Of a DNA stretch of 12,250 nt, positions 1 to 6,774 are shown piece after piece. Source of the DNA: Chitinophagaceae bacterium (GTDB lineage: Bacteria > Bacteroidota > Bacteroidia > Chitinophagales > Chitinophagaceae); the NCBI GenBank assembly GCA_019454915.1, contig JACFNM010000105.1, positions 1 through 12,250 on the forward strand, in the 5' to 3' direction. Each line of letters starts with the position of its first letter. The stretch's first letter is position 1. The translations under genes and the position numbers were made by a program. The notes under the pieces were generated by a model. It was not told where the DNA came from. It worked only from the letters and a program-made list of their open reading frames with translations, and searched no databases.

Positions 1-217
1 GTATTGCTTTATGATGACACTTTCTGAATCCCTGGTAGAGTGCGTTAATACCCACGACAAAGGCCAGCCCAATCATCCCGTATTCAAAATAACCGTTATG
101 TAACAGGTCGGCGCCCAAAACAGGAAAGGCGGTGATGAGCAGCGGAAACACAGCACAATGAACTGCACAGGCTACAGAAGTGGTAATACCTAAGGCATCG
201 TAGTTTATTCGGGCCAT
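1..217 (-). CDS. MerC-domain membrane protein (partial, N-terminal 72 residues)
   Basis: The reverse strand reads ATG at 217-215 and stays open to the window edge, giving 72 residues that start MARINYDALGITTSVACAVH. The motif CAVHCAVFP (residues 17-25) with its paired cysteines, followed by a hydrophobic segment and then HNGYFEYGMIGLAF (residues 40-53), matches the Bacteroidota MerC-domain family, small integral membrane proteins related to mercury/metal transporters. The visible part covers about two membrane segments and ends in a His-rich stretch (RKCHHK). The C-terminal part lies outside the window. A perfect TATATTTG promoter box lies about 20 bases upstream and a 15-bp dyad just beyond it, so the gene is probably metal regulated. 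In Bacteroidota these proteins are often found near Fur/Zur-type regulators; true mercury transport is not shown. The family call is fairly secure; the substrate is unknown. Confidence 0.85.
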   Translation of the reverse strand, partial: MARINYDALGITTSVACAVHCAVFPLLITAFPVLGADLLHNGYFEYGMIGLAFVVGINALYQGFRKCHHKAI

Positions 218-237
218 ATCCTTCAGAAAGTGAAGTG

Positions 238-245
238 CAAATATA
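238..245 (-). promoter_or_regulatory. merC promoter -7 box (TATATTTG)
   Basis: Read on the minus strand, this is a perfect match to the Bacteroidota -7 consensus TAnnTTTG, 20 bases before the merC start codon. The predicted transcript start is near 231-234, giving a leader of about 15 nt. No clean -33 TTTG is seen; the position where it would lie is occupied by the end of the TGCAAC/GTTGCA dyad. Confidence 0.6.
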
Positions 246-254
246 GGATATATG

Positions 255-269
255 TGCAACTTAGTTGCA
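255..269. promoter_or_regulatory. Perfect 15-bp inverted repeat, candidate Fur/Zur-type operator
   Basis: TGCAAC, a 3-base spacer TTA, then GTTGCA form a perfect 6-bp dyad. It lies between the divergent merC and SCO genes and, relative to the merC -7 box, covers roughly -17 to -33, which is where a repressor would block RNA polymerase. A Fur-family regulator is encoded about 0.8 kb away. I see no second copy in the other intergenic regions of this window. Operator identity is inference from geometry and neighbourhood. Confidence 0.5.
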
Positions 270-347
270 TTTATTTTAAATTAGGCTTTTGGTTTCCAAC
301 TGTTGCTTTCAAACGGACCTGTCCTCGCAATATACGGGTTACAGTTG

Positions 348-355
348 TACCTTTG
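348..355 (+). promoter_or_regulatory. SCO gene promoter -7 box (TACCTTTG)
   Basis: Perfect TAnnTTTG match ending 20 bases before the ATG at 376, with predicted transcription starting near 360. Because it lies downstream of the alternative TTG start at 289, it argues for ATG 376 as the real start. A -33 TTTG at the usual spacing is not evident. Confidence 0.55.
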
Positions 356-375
356 CAAAATTAAACGGTATTGGT

Positions 376-999
376 ATGAAGCGTAAAGTATGGTTGTATC
401 TTATTTTTTTCGCGGTATTGTTTGGAGCGTTTTACGTGTTTTTGCTGGCGATGATTGATTCTTCCAAATCACTGCTGCCGGTATTGAACGCGGTAAAGCC
501 TTTTTCTTTTGAAAGACAGGATGAACAGATTATTACCGAAAAGGATGTGGCAGGTAAAGTGTATGTGGCAGAATTCTTTTTTTCCACCTGCGACGGCATT
601 TGTCCGAGGATGAACAGAAATATGAAAACGGTTTCCGACCGGTTCAGGAATGAGCATGACTTCCTGATACTTTCGCATACGGTAGATCCGGATACGGATA
701 ATGCGGCGAGATTAAAAGTATATGCGGACTCTTTGGGAGCCAATATTAACAAATGGTGGTTTTTGACAGGCAGTAAGGAGGATTTATACAAGGCAGCGAG
801 AGAGAGTTATATATTAGATGACCCGAATAACCATGCTGCTAATGTTGACGAACAATTTTTGCATACGCAGTTTTTCGCATTAATTGACAAGAATGGAAAG
901 GTCCGCGGCGTTTATGATGGTTTGAAAAAAGATGAGATAGAGAAGTTGACGACGGATATTAAAGACCTATTGAAAGAGAAATATCAGGGTTCTGTGTAA
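376..999 (+). CDS. SCO1/SenC family protein (copper chaperone / thiol-redox protein)
   Basis: A 207-residue protein with a short basic N-terminus, one membrane segment (about residues 5-26) and a thioredoxin-fold domain on the outer side. The SCO copper motif CxxxC is present as STCDGICPRMN (C72, C76), as is the distal ligand His in FLHTQFFALID (H163); VDPDTD (103-108) is the usual loop. SCO proteins deliver copper to, or reduce, the CuA site of cytochrome oxidase, or act as thiol-disulfide reductases. A longer reading frame extends upstream to TTG 289, but the extra 29 residues are not SCO-like and contain the promoter box, so ATG 376 is preferred. The gene is followed by the Fur-family gene after 57 bases. 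No cytochrome oxidase genes are in view, so its partner is unknown. The family call is very secure; the exact role is inferred. Confidence 0.93.
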   Translation: MKRKVWLYLIFFAVLFGAFYVFLLAMIDSSKSLLPVLNAVKPFSFERQDEQIITEKDVAGKVYVAEFFFSTCDGICPRMNRNMKTVSDRFRNEHDFLILSHTVDPDTDNAARLKVYADSLGANINKWWFLTGSKEDLYKAARESYILDDPNNHAANVDEQFLHTQFFALIDKNGKVRGVYDGLKKDEIEKLTTDIKDLLKEKYQGSV

Positions 1000-1043
1000 A
1001 TCAATAAGGTGATGGTAGAATTGGTATTATTTGTCTGTAAATA

Positions 1044-1053
1044 AAGGAGGAGG
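1044..1053 (+). promoter_or_regulatory. Unusually strong Shine-Dalgarno before the Fur-family gene
   Basis: AAGGAGGAGG ends 3 bases before ATG 1057, so the central AGGAGG lies at about the normal spacing. Most other starts in this window lack a recognisable Shine-Dalgarno, as is typical of Bacteroidota. This one fixes the start and suggests efficient translation. Confidence 0.7.
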
Positions 1054-1056
1054 ATT

Positions 1057-1473
1057 ATGATACCGAACATTGAGGATGTATTAAAAAGGAATCGCCTGAG
1101 TGTAACGGATAGTCGCAGGGAGATTCTTGAGCTTTTTCTGAAAAGCGAAAACGCTTTGGCACATCATGATATAGAATCCGGCACTTCAGAAAAATATGAT
1201 CGGGTGACGGTTTATCGCACGCTGCAGGTTTTTATGGAAAAGGGGATTATCCATATTATTCCCACTTCTGATAATTCTGTAAAGTATGCTTTATGTAAAG
1301 ACAACTGTGAAGAGGGGCATCATCACGATGATCACGTGCATTTCCGGTGTATTAGCTGCGGTGTCACCTCTTGTCTTGAAGACGTACAGGTACCACTTAT
1401 CAGGTTGCCGAGAGGATTCAAGATCCAACAGACAGAAGTTATCATAAGTGGAATTTGTAAGGCTTGCGGCTAA
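1057..1473 (+). CDS. Fur-family metalloregulator (Fur/Zur/PerR type)
   Basis: A 138-residue protein of normal Fur length. The N-terminal winged helix includes TDSRREILELF (17-27) and the recognition region DRVTVYRTLQVF (48-59), the family signature. The C-terminal dimerisation domain carries structural zinc cysteines C98xxC101 and C134xxC137, plus a His-rich sensor stretch around 88-95 (HHHDDHVH). The protein should repress target genes when loaded with metal. Zinc (Zur-like) is plausible given the MerC neighbour and the TGCAAC/GTTGCA dyad upstream of merC, but iron or peroxide sensing cannot be excluded from sequence alone. It follows the SCO gene by 57 bases with a strong Shine-Dalgarno of its own and precedes ruvB by 21 bases, so the three may be co-transcribed. 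Confidence 0.93.
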   Translation: MIPNIEDVLKRNRLSVTDSRREILELFLKSENALAHHDIESGTSEKYDRVTVYRTLQVFMEKGIIHIIPTSDNSVKYALCKDNCEEGHHHDDHVHFRCISCGVTSCLEDVQVPLIRLPRGFKIQQTEVIISGICKACG

Positions 1474-1494
1474 AACTTTGCAGTAAAATAAATC

Positions 1495-2517
1495 ATGCTA
1501 AACCCGAACTTAAATACAGACAAGGCTTCACTCAGTCCTTTAGACCGGGAATTTGAAAACAATATCCGGCCTAATGAGATAGCGGATTTCAGCGGGCAGG
1601 ATAAGGTTATAGAAAATCTGAAGGTATTTATTAAGGCGGCCAAAATCAGGGAAGAGGCGCTTGATCATATTTTGTTCCATGGTCCTCCAGGGTTGGGAAA
1701 GACTACGCTCAGTCGGATAGTGGCTAATGAAATGGGCGTACACATTAAGGAGACCTCCGGCCCGGTAATTGAAAAGCCGGCTGATCTTGCCGGGTTATTG
1801 ACCAATTTACAGGCGAATGATGTATTGTTTATTGATGAAATTCACCGGTTAAGCAATGTGGTGGAAGAGTATTTGTATGCTGCCATGGAAGACTACCGGA
1901 TTGACATTCTCATTGACACCGGTCCCAATGCCCGCAGCGTTCAAATCAACCTGAATCCTTTTACCCTGATAGGCGCTACCACCCGAAGCGGACTATTGAC
2001 CGCACCGCTGCTTTCGCGTTTTGCAATTAAGTCGAGACTGGAATACTATGATGGCAGCATACTGAAGAGAATTATCCATCGGTCTGCGGGTATATTGAAA
2101 GTGCCCATATCCGAAAAAGCAGCGGAAGAAATAGCAGGACGAAGCAGGGGGACGCCACGTATAGCCAACGGGCTGCTCAGGCGGGTGAGGGATTTTGCCC
2201 AGGTGTTGAATGATGGTATTATTGATGAAGGGATCACACAACACGCATTGAAGGCGCTTAATGTAGACGCCTACGGACTTGATGAGATGGACAACAGAAT
2301 TCTGTCAACCATCATTGAAAAGTTTAAAGGTGGCCCGGTTGGAATAACTACTATTGCGACTGCAGTAGGAGAAGAACAGGGTACCCTCGAAGAGGTATAT
2401 GAACCTTTTTTAATTCAACAGGGATTTATCGTCCGCACTTCAAGAGGCCGGGAGGCTACACAAAAGGCGTTTGAGCATTTGGGGAGGCCATTTCCAGGGA
2501 AAAACCTGTTATTTTAA
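1495..2517 (+). CDS. ruvB: Holliday junction branch migration ATPase RuvB
   Basis: A 340-residue protein of standard RuvB length. It acts with RuvA, and with RuvC for resolution, to drive branch migration of Holliday junctions in recombinational repair. Motifs in order: Walker A GPPGLGKT (63-70), Walker B FIDEIHRL (112-119), sensor 1 GATTRSG (160-166), the arginine finger in LLSRF (R175), a sensor 2 region around RGTPRIAN, and a C-terminal winged helix from about 256, including [16 protein letters not shown] and ending RTSRGREAT. The start at 1495 fits the family; no Shine-Dalgarno is apparent. It lies 21 bases after the Fur-family gene. No ruvA or ruvC is adjacent. No obvious terminator follows; a 247-bp gap separates it from the next gene. 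Confidence 0.98.
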   Translation: MLNPNLNTDKASLSPLDREFENNIRPNEIADFSGQDKVIENLKVFIKAAKIREEALDHILFHGPPGLGKTTLSRIVANEMGVHIKETSGPVIEKPADLAGLLTNLQANDVLFIDEIHRLSNVVEEYLYAAMEDYRIDILIDTGPNARSVQINLNPFTLIGATTRSGLLTAPLLSRFAIKSRLEYYDGSILKRIIHRSAGILKVPISEKAAEEIAGRSRGTPRIANGLLRRVRDFAQVLNDGIIDEGITQHALKALNVDAYGLDEMDNRILSTIIEKFKGGPVGITTIATAVGEEQGTLEEVYEPFLIQQGFIVRTSRGREATQKAFEHLGRPFPGKNLLF

Positions 2518-2634
2518 TCGGATTCCGTTCTGCACTTTATATAATTTTTTCCCCATTTTAAATAAAAGGTGTTACACTACGTTACTGTTTTAAGATTACT
2601 GGTATGGCTTTTGCGTAAACAGAACATATTCCTA

Positions 2635-2660
2635 ATTTCCACTTCCCTGTAAGTGGAAAT
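2635..2660. repeat. Perfect 10-bp inverted repeat with 6-nt loop
   Basis: ATTTCCACTT, loop CCCTGT, then AAGTGGAAAT. It lies in the middle of the 247-bp gap between ruvB and the receiver gene, 104 bases before the latter. No T-run follows on the + strand (ATATACCC comes next), so it is not a standard terminator. It could be an operator, an RNA hairpin in the leader of the receiver mRNA, or a processing site. The rest of the gap (2518-2764) shows no ORF and no clear TAnnTTTG box. Confidence 0.6.
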
Positions 2661-2764
2661 ATATACCCGAAAGCAAGTCCGGAATTCTTACCCAGTGATA
2701 AGCAAAAAGACCTTAGAAACTTGACCTAAAGGTTATTATTGAAACCATAACGTATTCTAAATCT

Positions 2765-3202
2765 ATGTCCGATATTACGCCTGAAAGACCGTCCGGGGGA
2801 GTGCAGGAGCAAAGACTTTCCGTTTCTCAAATACCTTCCTTAATAATGGTAGTGGACGATGATCCCAATAGCCTGATACTTATTTCTGCGCTTATTAAAA
2901 GTTATGGATATGAAGTTATAGAGGCGGAAGACGGAGGACAAGCGATCGGACTACTCAATGAATTTTGCCCCAAAATGATTTTTATGGACTTACAGATGCC
3001 CATTATGGACGGTTGTGTAGCCACCAGGCATATCAGATCTATGGCTCATCCCTATTCTTCTATTCCCATTATCGGCTTAGTGGCCGGCGCAAGCAGAGAA
3101 GATTATAAAAGATGCCGGGCTGCGGGAATGGATGATTTTATTTCAAAGCCCTTCCGGTTGGAAGATATTCAAAGAAGGTTGGGACTGATCCCCGCCGCCT
3201 GA
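2765..3202 (+). CDS. Stand-alone response-regulator receiver protein
   Basis: A 145-residue protein with a ~25-residue N-terminal tail and then a single CheY-like receiver domain. Visible landmarks: acidic pocket VVDDD (D31-D33), phospho-acceptor D75 in FMDLQMPIMDG, and conserved Lys K128 in ISKPF. The usual Thr/Ser switch residue at the end of strand 4 is replaced: the expected PIIALTA-type segment reads PIIGLVAGA, with Val at 106. The domain resembles those of hybrid kinases. There is no DNA-binding or other output domain, so it probably passes signals by protein-protein contact or in a phosphorelay. No kinase gene is adjacent. It precedes the 97-residue membrane protein by 66 bases and may be co-transcribed with it. 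The receiver assignment is certain; its partners are unknown. Confidence 0.93.
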   Translation: MSDITPERPSGGVQEQRLSVSQIPSLIMVVDDDPNSLILISALIKSYGYEVIEAEDGGQAIGLLNEFCPKMIFMDLQMPIMDGCVATRHIRSMAHPYSSIPIIGLVAGASREDYKRCRAAGMDDFISKPFRLEDIQRRLGLIPAA

Positions 3203-3268
3203 TTTTTTGCCTGATGCAACCTTTGTGAAGAAAATACGTCAATTAGATATCCGGTCTAAGACATTGCT

Positions 3269-3562
3269 ATGAGTGCGTTACGAAATCGGCCATCTTTATT
3301 AGTCTGCATAGTGTTGGATCTAATGGGCTATGCAACCTATTTGCTTCCCGGTTTGGGAGAATGGGCAGATGTGATTTGGGCGCCTATATCCGGATGGATT
3401 CTGTATAGGATGTTTGGAGGAAAAAAAGGAGTGATAGGAGGTATATTTAATTTCATAGAAGAAATGTTACCGGGTTTTGATTTCATTCCTTCATTTACCA
3501 TCATGTGGATTATTCAATTTTTTCGACAACACGAACAAGTTCAGTCAATCCCACCCATATAA
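3269..3562 (+). CDS. Small membrane protein of unknown function (97 aa)
   Basis: A 97-residue protein with two or three hydrophobic segments: about 10-29 (LLVCIVLDLMGYATYLLPGL), 34-47 and 72-85. Polar motifs between them look conserved rather than random: LDLMGYATYLLPGLGEWAD, WAPISGW, and FNFIEEMLPGFDFIPSFT, with repeated Leu-Pro-Gly and an acidic Glu-Glu pair. I recognise the general look of an uncharacterised family of small polytopic proteins but cannot name a function. No signal peptide cleavage site is obvious. It lies 66 bases after the receiver gene and is followed directly by an intrinsic terminator, so it appears to be the last gene of that unit. Start ATG 3269 is the first in frame and leads straight into the first hydrophobic segment. 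That it is coding is likely from composition and the placement of the terminator. Confidence 0.8.
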   Translation: MSALRNRPSLLVCIVLDLMGYATYLLPGLGEWADVIWAPISGWILYRMFGGKKGVIGGIFNFIEEMLPGFDFIPSFTIMWIIQFFRQHEQVQSIPPI

Positions 3563-3569
3563 AAGCAGA

Positions 3570-3602
3570 GGCGCTTCAATTCGTTTGGGGCGCTATTTTT
3601 TT
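3570..3602 (+). terminator. Intrinsic terminator, shared by convergent genes
   Basis: GGCGCTTCAA pairs with TTGGGGCGCT around a 5-nt loop (10 pairs, including three G-T wobbles), followed by ATTTTTTT. It starts 8 bases after the stop of the 97-residue membrane protein. On the other strand the hairpin is followed by CTTTT, so it may also weakly terminate the rpoN/PAP2-like transcript, whose last gene ends at 3601. Confidence 0.75.
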
Positions 3603-4260
3603 AATTAAAAAACCAGGCTGCTACTGCCTGAGCAATAAACCCCGCCGCCAGCCCCCATATAATTTCCCGAACCTGGTGATCGGAAGCCAAGAGTCTTGCG
3701 CTGGAGATAAGCCCGGCCAGGAAGATTCCCGTTACCAGCGGGATATTAACCGAGGCGGTTGTAGTGTACAGTAGCACGGTAAATAGGCCGACCAAACCTC
3801 CCGCAGCCGTAGTATGCATACTGATTTTTAAAAAAATGTTGGCGATGAAGGCAAAAATAACGGAGATAAAAATGCCGAGGCTCATCTGGGCCATGATTGC
3901 CGGAGTATCCTGCTTGTTCTTAAAAACGTAAAAGGTCCAGAAAAAAAAGATCATGGTGATGGCATAAAGGATGATTCTTTCTTTTTGGGTTCTCAGGTAG
4001 ATAGATTGAATAAATCCTAATCCGCGGCATAGCAGAACAGCGAGAATGGGAAAGAATACGCTGTTGATAACGTAAATGATGAGGATTTGATTTCTTGCGC
4101 CATTACCTATTCCTGTGAAAAAATCGGGATCCAAATAAATCAGATAGGAAGCCATATACAGCCCCACCATCAAAGGATGGAATAACCAGGAAATGAACCT
4201 GGCTGATTTTTGTATTGCCGGACCAACGATTACCGGGTCGGGTAAATAGGTAGTACTCAT
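3601..4260 (-). CDS. PAP2-like polytopic membrane protein
   Basis: A 219-residue protein with about six hydrophobic segments (around 24-42, 58-78, 95-112, 124-144, 155-171 and 174-218). Near the C-terminus two motifs recall the PAP2/type 2 phosphatidic acid phosphatase core: KISMHTTAAGG (145-155), in place of the PSGH-type motif, and SARLLASDHQVREIIWG (187-203), in place of SR-x5-H-x3-D. The His residues (H149, H195) and the Arg (R189) are present but the spacing and surroundings are atypical, so activity on a lipid phosphate is uncertain. The start ATG overlaps the rpoN stop as ATGA, which indicates translational coupling. It ends next to the shared terminator. It could instead be a non-catalytic membrane relative. 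The membrane call is secure; the PAP2 call is moderate. Confidence 0.7.
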   Translation of the reverse strand: MSTTYLPDPVIVGPAIQKSARFISWLFHPLMVGLYMASYLIYLDPDFFTGIGNGARNQILIIYVINSVFFPILAVLLCRGLGFIQSIYLRTQKERIILYAITMIFFFWTFYVFKNKQDTPAIMAQMSLGIFISVIFAFIANIFLKISMHTTAAGGLVGLFTVLLYTTTASVNIPLVTGIFLAGLISSARLLASDHQVREIIWGLAAGFIAQAVAAWFFN

Positions 4261-5741
4261 AATTGTTTTCTTAAGCGGGCAACCGGAATATTGAGTTGCT
4301 CCCGGTATTTAGCTACAGTTCTTCTTGCAATATTATATCCTTTTTCCTGCAGTAGCGCAGTAAGTCTTTCATCACTGAGCGGCTTTTTCTTACTCTCTCC
4401 CTCCACCATATCGCTCAGTATCTTTTTCACTTCCCGGGTGGAGACCTCTTCCCCGCTATCAGTACTTAATGATTCGCTGAAAAAGAACTTAAGCCGGTAG
4501 GTGCCGAATTCTGTTTGTACAAATTTGCTGTTCGCCACCCGGCTTACCGTTGAAATATCCAGCCCGGTAATTTCCGCGATATCCTTGAGTATCATGGGTT
4601 TCAGCATGGTTTCATCCCCTGTCAGAAAAAAATCTTTCTGATAATTCATGATGGCGTGCATGGTAATATATAGGGTGTTTTGCCGTTGTTTAATGGCATC
4701 TATAAACCATTTAGCCGCATCAATTTTTTGTTTAATAAAGATGACGGCTTCTTTTTGACGTTTGTCTTTTTTGCTCCCCCGGTCGTATTCTTTCAGCATA
4801 TCTTTATACCCCTCGCTTACACGAAGATCGGGAGCATTCCGGGAGTTCAGGGTTAGCTCCAGTTTGTTGTTATTATTGTGAATGAAAAAATCCGGAATCA
4901 CGTAGCCTTCAGACATGCTGCTTTCACCTACATTACTTCCGGGTTTGGGATTGAGACGAATGATTTGATTGATGGCATTTTTTAAGTCTTCGTCTGTAAG
5001 GCTTAAACCCTTCTGAATTTTTTCGTAGTGCTTTTTGGTGAACTCGTCAAAATATTTGGTCAGGATGGCAATGGTGATTTCCGTGTCAAAACCTTCTTCC
5101 TTCTGCCGCTCCAACTGTAGAATAAGACATTGTTTCAGATCCCGGGCACCGATCCCCGGAGGATCAAATCTTTGTATCTGCTTTAATAAAGCATGAATCT
5201 CCTCTTCTGAAGCGATGATATTCTGCCGGAAAGCCAAGTCATCCGCAATGGCACTCAGTTCTCTTCTTAAATAACCGTCATCATCTATGCTTCCTACAAT
5301 TTGCTCCGCAATTCTTTCCTCCTTGTCATTTAAGTTCAGCATCCGCAACTGGTCCAGAAGATATTCATGAAAAGTATTTTCCACTTTGAAAGGGAGACTC
5401 TGTTTTTCATCAATTTCCGGATAGTTGTCATCACGCAGTTTGTAATCGGCTATATCATCGTCATCGCTCAGGTACTCTGTCAGGTCAAGATTGTCGTATT
5501 CATCTTCCGATCCATCTGTTTCATAGTCATCTTCCAAGTCGCTGGCAAATTCATCCACCATTTCATTATCATCAGCGCTCCGGTCATCCTCCGCTGTCTC
5601 CAGCGCGGGATTTTCTTCCATTTCCTCTTTTATTCTCTCCTCAAGATTCGCTGTGGGTACCTGCAGCAATTTCATAAGTTGAATTTGCTGCGGCGATAGC
5701 TTTTGTAAAAGTTTTTGTTGCAAACCCTGACTCAGCGCCAT
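4257..5741 (-). CDS. rpoN: RNA polymerase sigma-54 factor RpoN
   Basis: A 494-residue protein from ATG 5741, directing RNA polymerase to -24/-12 promoters that need AAA+ activators. Region I is the Gln/Leu-rich N-terminus beginning MALSQGLQQKLLQKLSPQQI, followed by ENPALE (44-49). Region II (about 51-115) is strikingly acidic, dominated by Asp and Glu. The core-binding domain covers about 120-300, with FDPPGIGARDLKQCL at 192-206. The helix-turn-helix region lies near 383-405 (LKDIAEITGLDISTVSRV), and the RpoN box ARRTVAKYRE at 472-481 is perfect. A longer frame begins at GTG 5801, but the extra 20 residues do not resemble RpoN, so ATG 5741 is preferred despite lacking a Shine-Dalgarno. The stop TGA overlaps the ATG of the PAP2-like gene. 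No sigma-54 activator gene is in this window. Confidence 0.97.
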   Translation of the reverse strand: MALSQGLQQKLLQKLSPQQIQLMKLLQVPTANLEERIKEEMEENPALETAEDDRSADDNEMVDEFASDLEDDYETDGSEDEYDNLDLTEYLSDDDDIADYKLRDDNYPEIDEKQSLPFKVENTFHEYLLDQLRMLNLNDKEERIAEQIVGSIDDDGYLRRELSAIADDLAFRQNIIASEEEIHALLKQIQRFDPPGIGARDLKQCLILQLERQKEEGFDTEITIAILTKYFDEFTKKHYEKIQKGLSLTDEDLKNAINQIIRLNPKPGSNVGESSMSEGYVIPDFFIHNNNNKLELTLNSRNAPDLRVSEGYKDMLKEYDRGSKKDKRQKEAVIFIKQKIDAAKWFIDAIKQRQNTLYITMHAIMNYQKDFFLTGDETMLKPMILKDIAEITGLDISTVSRVANSKFVQTEFGTYRLKFFFSESLSTDSGEEVSTREVKKILSDMVEGESKKKPLSDERLTALLQEKGYNIARRTVAKYREQLNIPVARLRKQL

Positions 5742-5896
5742 AAGAGAGTATAAAAATTGATGTTTTGAAGTATGAAAATAATGAGGAGGCGGTTTCTCCA
5801 CAAAAATCAGGCCGTAAATGTAATGACAAATAATCTTAACTTCTTCGGAGGAACAATTTTTTATTGAGGTATTAACATTTATCAGCTGGTACTAAA

Positions 5897-5904
5897 TACT
5901 TTTG
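5897..5904 (+). promoter_or_regulatory. Receiver-Hpt gene promoter -7 box (TACTTTTG)
   Basis: Perfect TAnnTTTG, 39 bases before ATG 5944, with predicted transcription starting near 5910 and a leader of about 33 nt. No convincing -33 TTTG is seen. The 202-bp divergent gap (5742-5943) should also hold the rpoN promoter, which I could not pin down. Confidence 0.5.
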
Positions 5905-5943
5905 GATTACGTTAATAAGAATTGAAGTGTAAACACGCGTATT

Positions 5944-6717
5944 ATGATTTTGAAGCCGCTTGCGAATCTGGATATTCTTCTGGTGGAGGACAACGAAATG
6001 AATACTTTACTGGCTTCAGCCATTATAAAGGGAACCGGCGCCAATATTACCGAAGTGGATAATGGGATGGACGCCATACAACACCTGAAAGACCGGTCTT
6101 TTGACCTGATATTAATGGATCTATATTTACCTGTGATGGACGGTTTCGAAACCGTCCGTTATATCCGGAACCAGCTTTCTAACGATATTCCGGTTATTGC
6201 CATTACTGCCAATGTAGTGAATGGGGAAGAAAAAAAATGTATTGAAGCCGGAATGAATGGTTTTCTGACCAAGCCTTATACGGAAGAGGGGCTTTTGGAA
6301 AAAATAGCAGCCTGCTTAGCGCCCCGAAAGACGACGGAAGAGAATGCTTTATCTGAAAGGCATTTTTCTTCAACATCCGGCTTGTATGATTTGTCTTTTT
6401 TAGAAAGTGTCAGTAAGGGAAATTTGGATTTATTACGCCAGATGATCCAGGTTTTTATAGACCAGACGCCCAGGGCAATACAGGAACTGAAAACAGCATA
6501 CGGCAAACGCGATTTTTCCGAAATGCATGCCATAGCCCATCGTGTAAAACCCGATATAGATAATTTGTTTATCCTTTCTCTCAGAGAGGATATCCGAAAG
6601 ATAGAAACCCTTGCCCTGGAGGGGAAGAACGGCGTTGTTTTAGAGAACCTCATTTCGAACGTTGATAAGGTGGTGAAGCAGGTGGTTGTTGACCTGAAGT
6701 CAAGAGAGTGGGCATAA
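5944..6717 (+). CDS. Receiver-Hpt fusion phosphorelay protein
   Basis: A 257-residue protein with two signalling domains. Residues about 8-125 are a CheY-like receiver with the acidic pair E15-D16, phospho-acceptor D59 in LILMDLYLPVMDG, switch T88 in IAITAN and K110 in LTKPY. Residues about 148-250 form a histidine phosphotransfer (Hpt) helical bundle with the active-site motif AHRVKPDIDN, whose phospho-acceptor is H199. The pairing allows Asp to His transfer inside one polypeptide, so it probably acts as an intermediate in a multistep phosphorelay driven by a hybrid kinase encoded elsewhere. There is no DNA-binding output domain. It is divergent from rpoN and 109 bases upstream of murF. The domain assignment is certain from motifs; the partner kinase and final regulator are unknown. 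Confidence 0.93.
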   Translation: MILKPLANLDILLVEDNEMNTLLASAIIKGTGANITEVDNGMDAIQHLKDRSFDLILMDLYLPVMDGFETVRYIRNQLSNDIPVIAITANVVNGEEKKCIEAGMNGFLTKPYTEEGLLEKIAACLAPRKTTEENALSERHFSSTSGLYDLSFLESVSKGNLDLLRQMIQVFIDQTPRAIQELKTAYGKRDFSEMHAIAHRVKPDIDNLFILSLREDIRKIETLALEGKNGVVLENLISNVDKVVKQVVVDLKSREWA

Positions 6718-6774
6718 TCCGGTTTCATTTCTCATTGCTTTTATTCGCGAAGCACGGAAAACGTCTTTTTCGAT

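Noticed and set aside
289..375. TTG-initiated 29-residue N-terminal extension of the SCO protein
   Set aside because: The extension is not SCO-like, precedes a normal membrane anchor starting at ATG 376, and contains a perfect -7 promoter box.
3505..3774. 89-residue + strand ORF spanning the terminator and the end of the PAP2-like gene
   Set aside because: It runs through a good intrinsic terminator and overlaps two better-supported genes.
5367..5699. 110-residue ORF on the + strand inside rpoN, and similar antisense ORFs inside ruvB, receiver-Hpt, murF, GntP and the crotonase gene
   Set aside because: They are shadows of strongly supported genes on the other strand with no family features of their own.
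5742..5801. GTG-initiated 20-residue extension of RpoN
   Set aside because: Family N-termini begin close to the QGLQQKLLQKLSPQQ segment; the extra residues have no Shine-Dalgarno and look non-coding.
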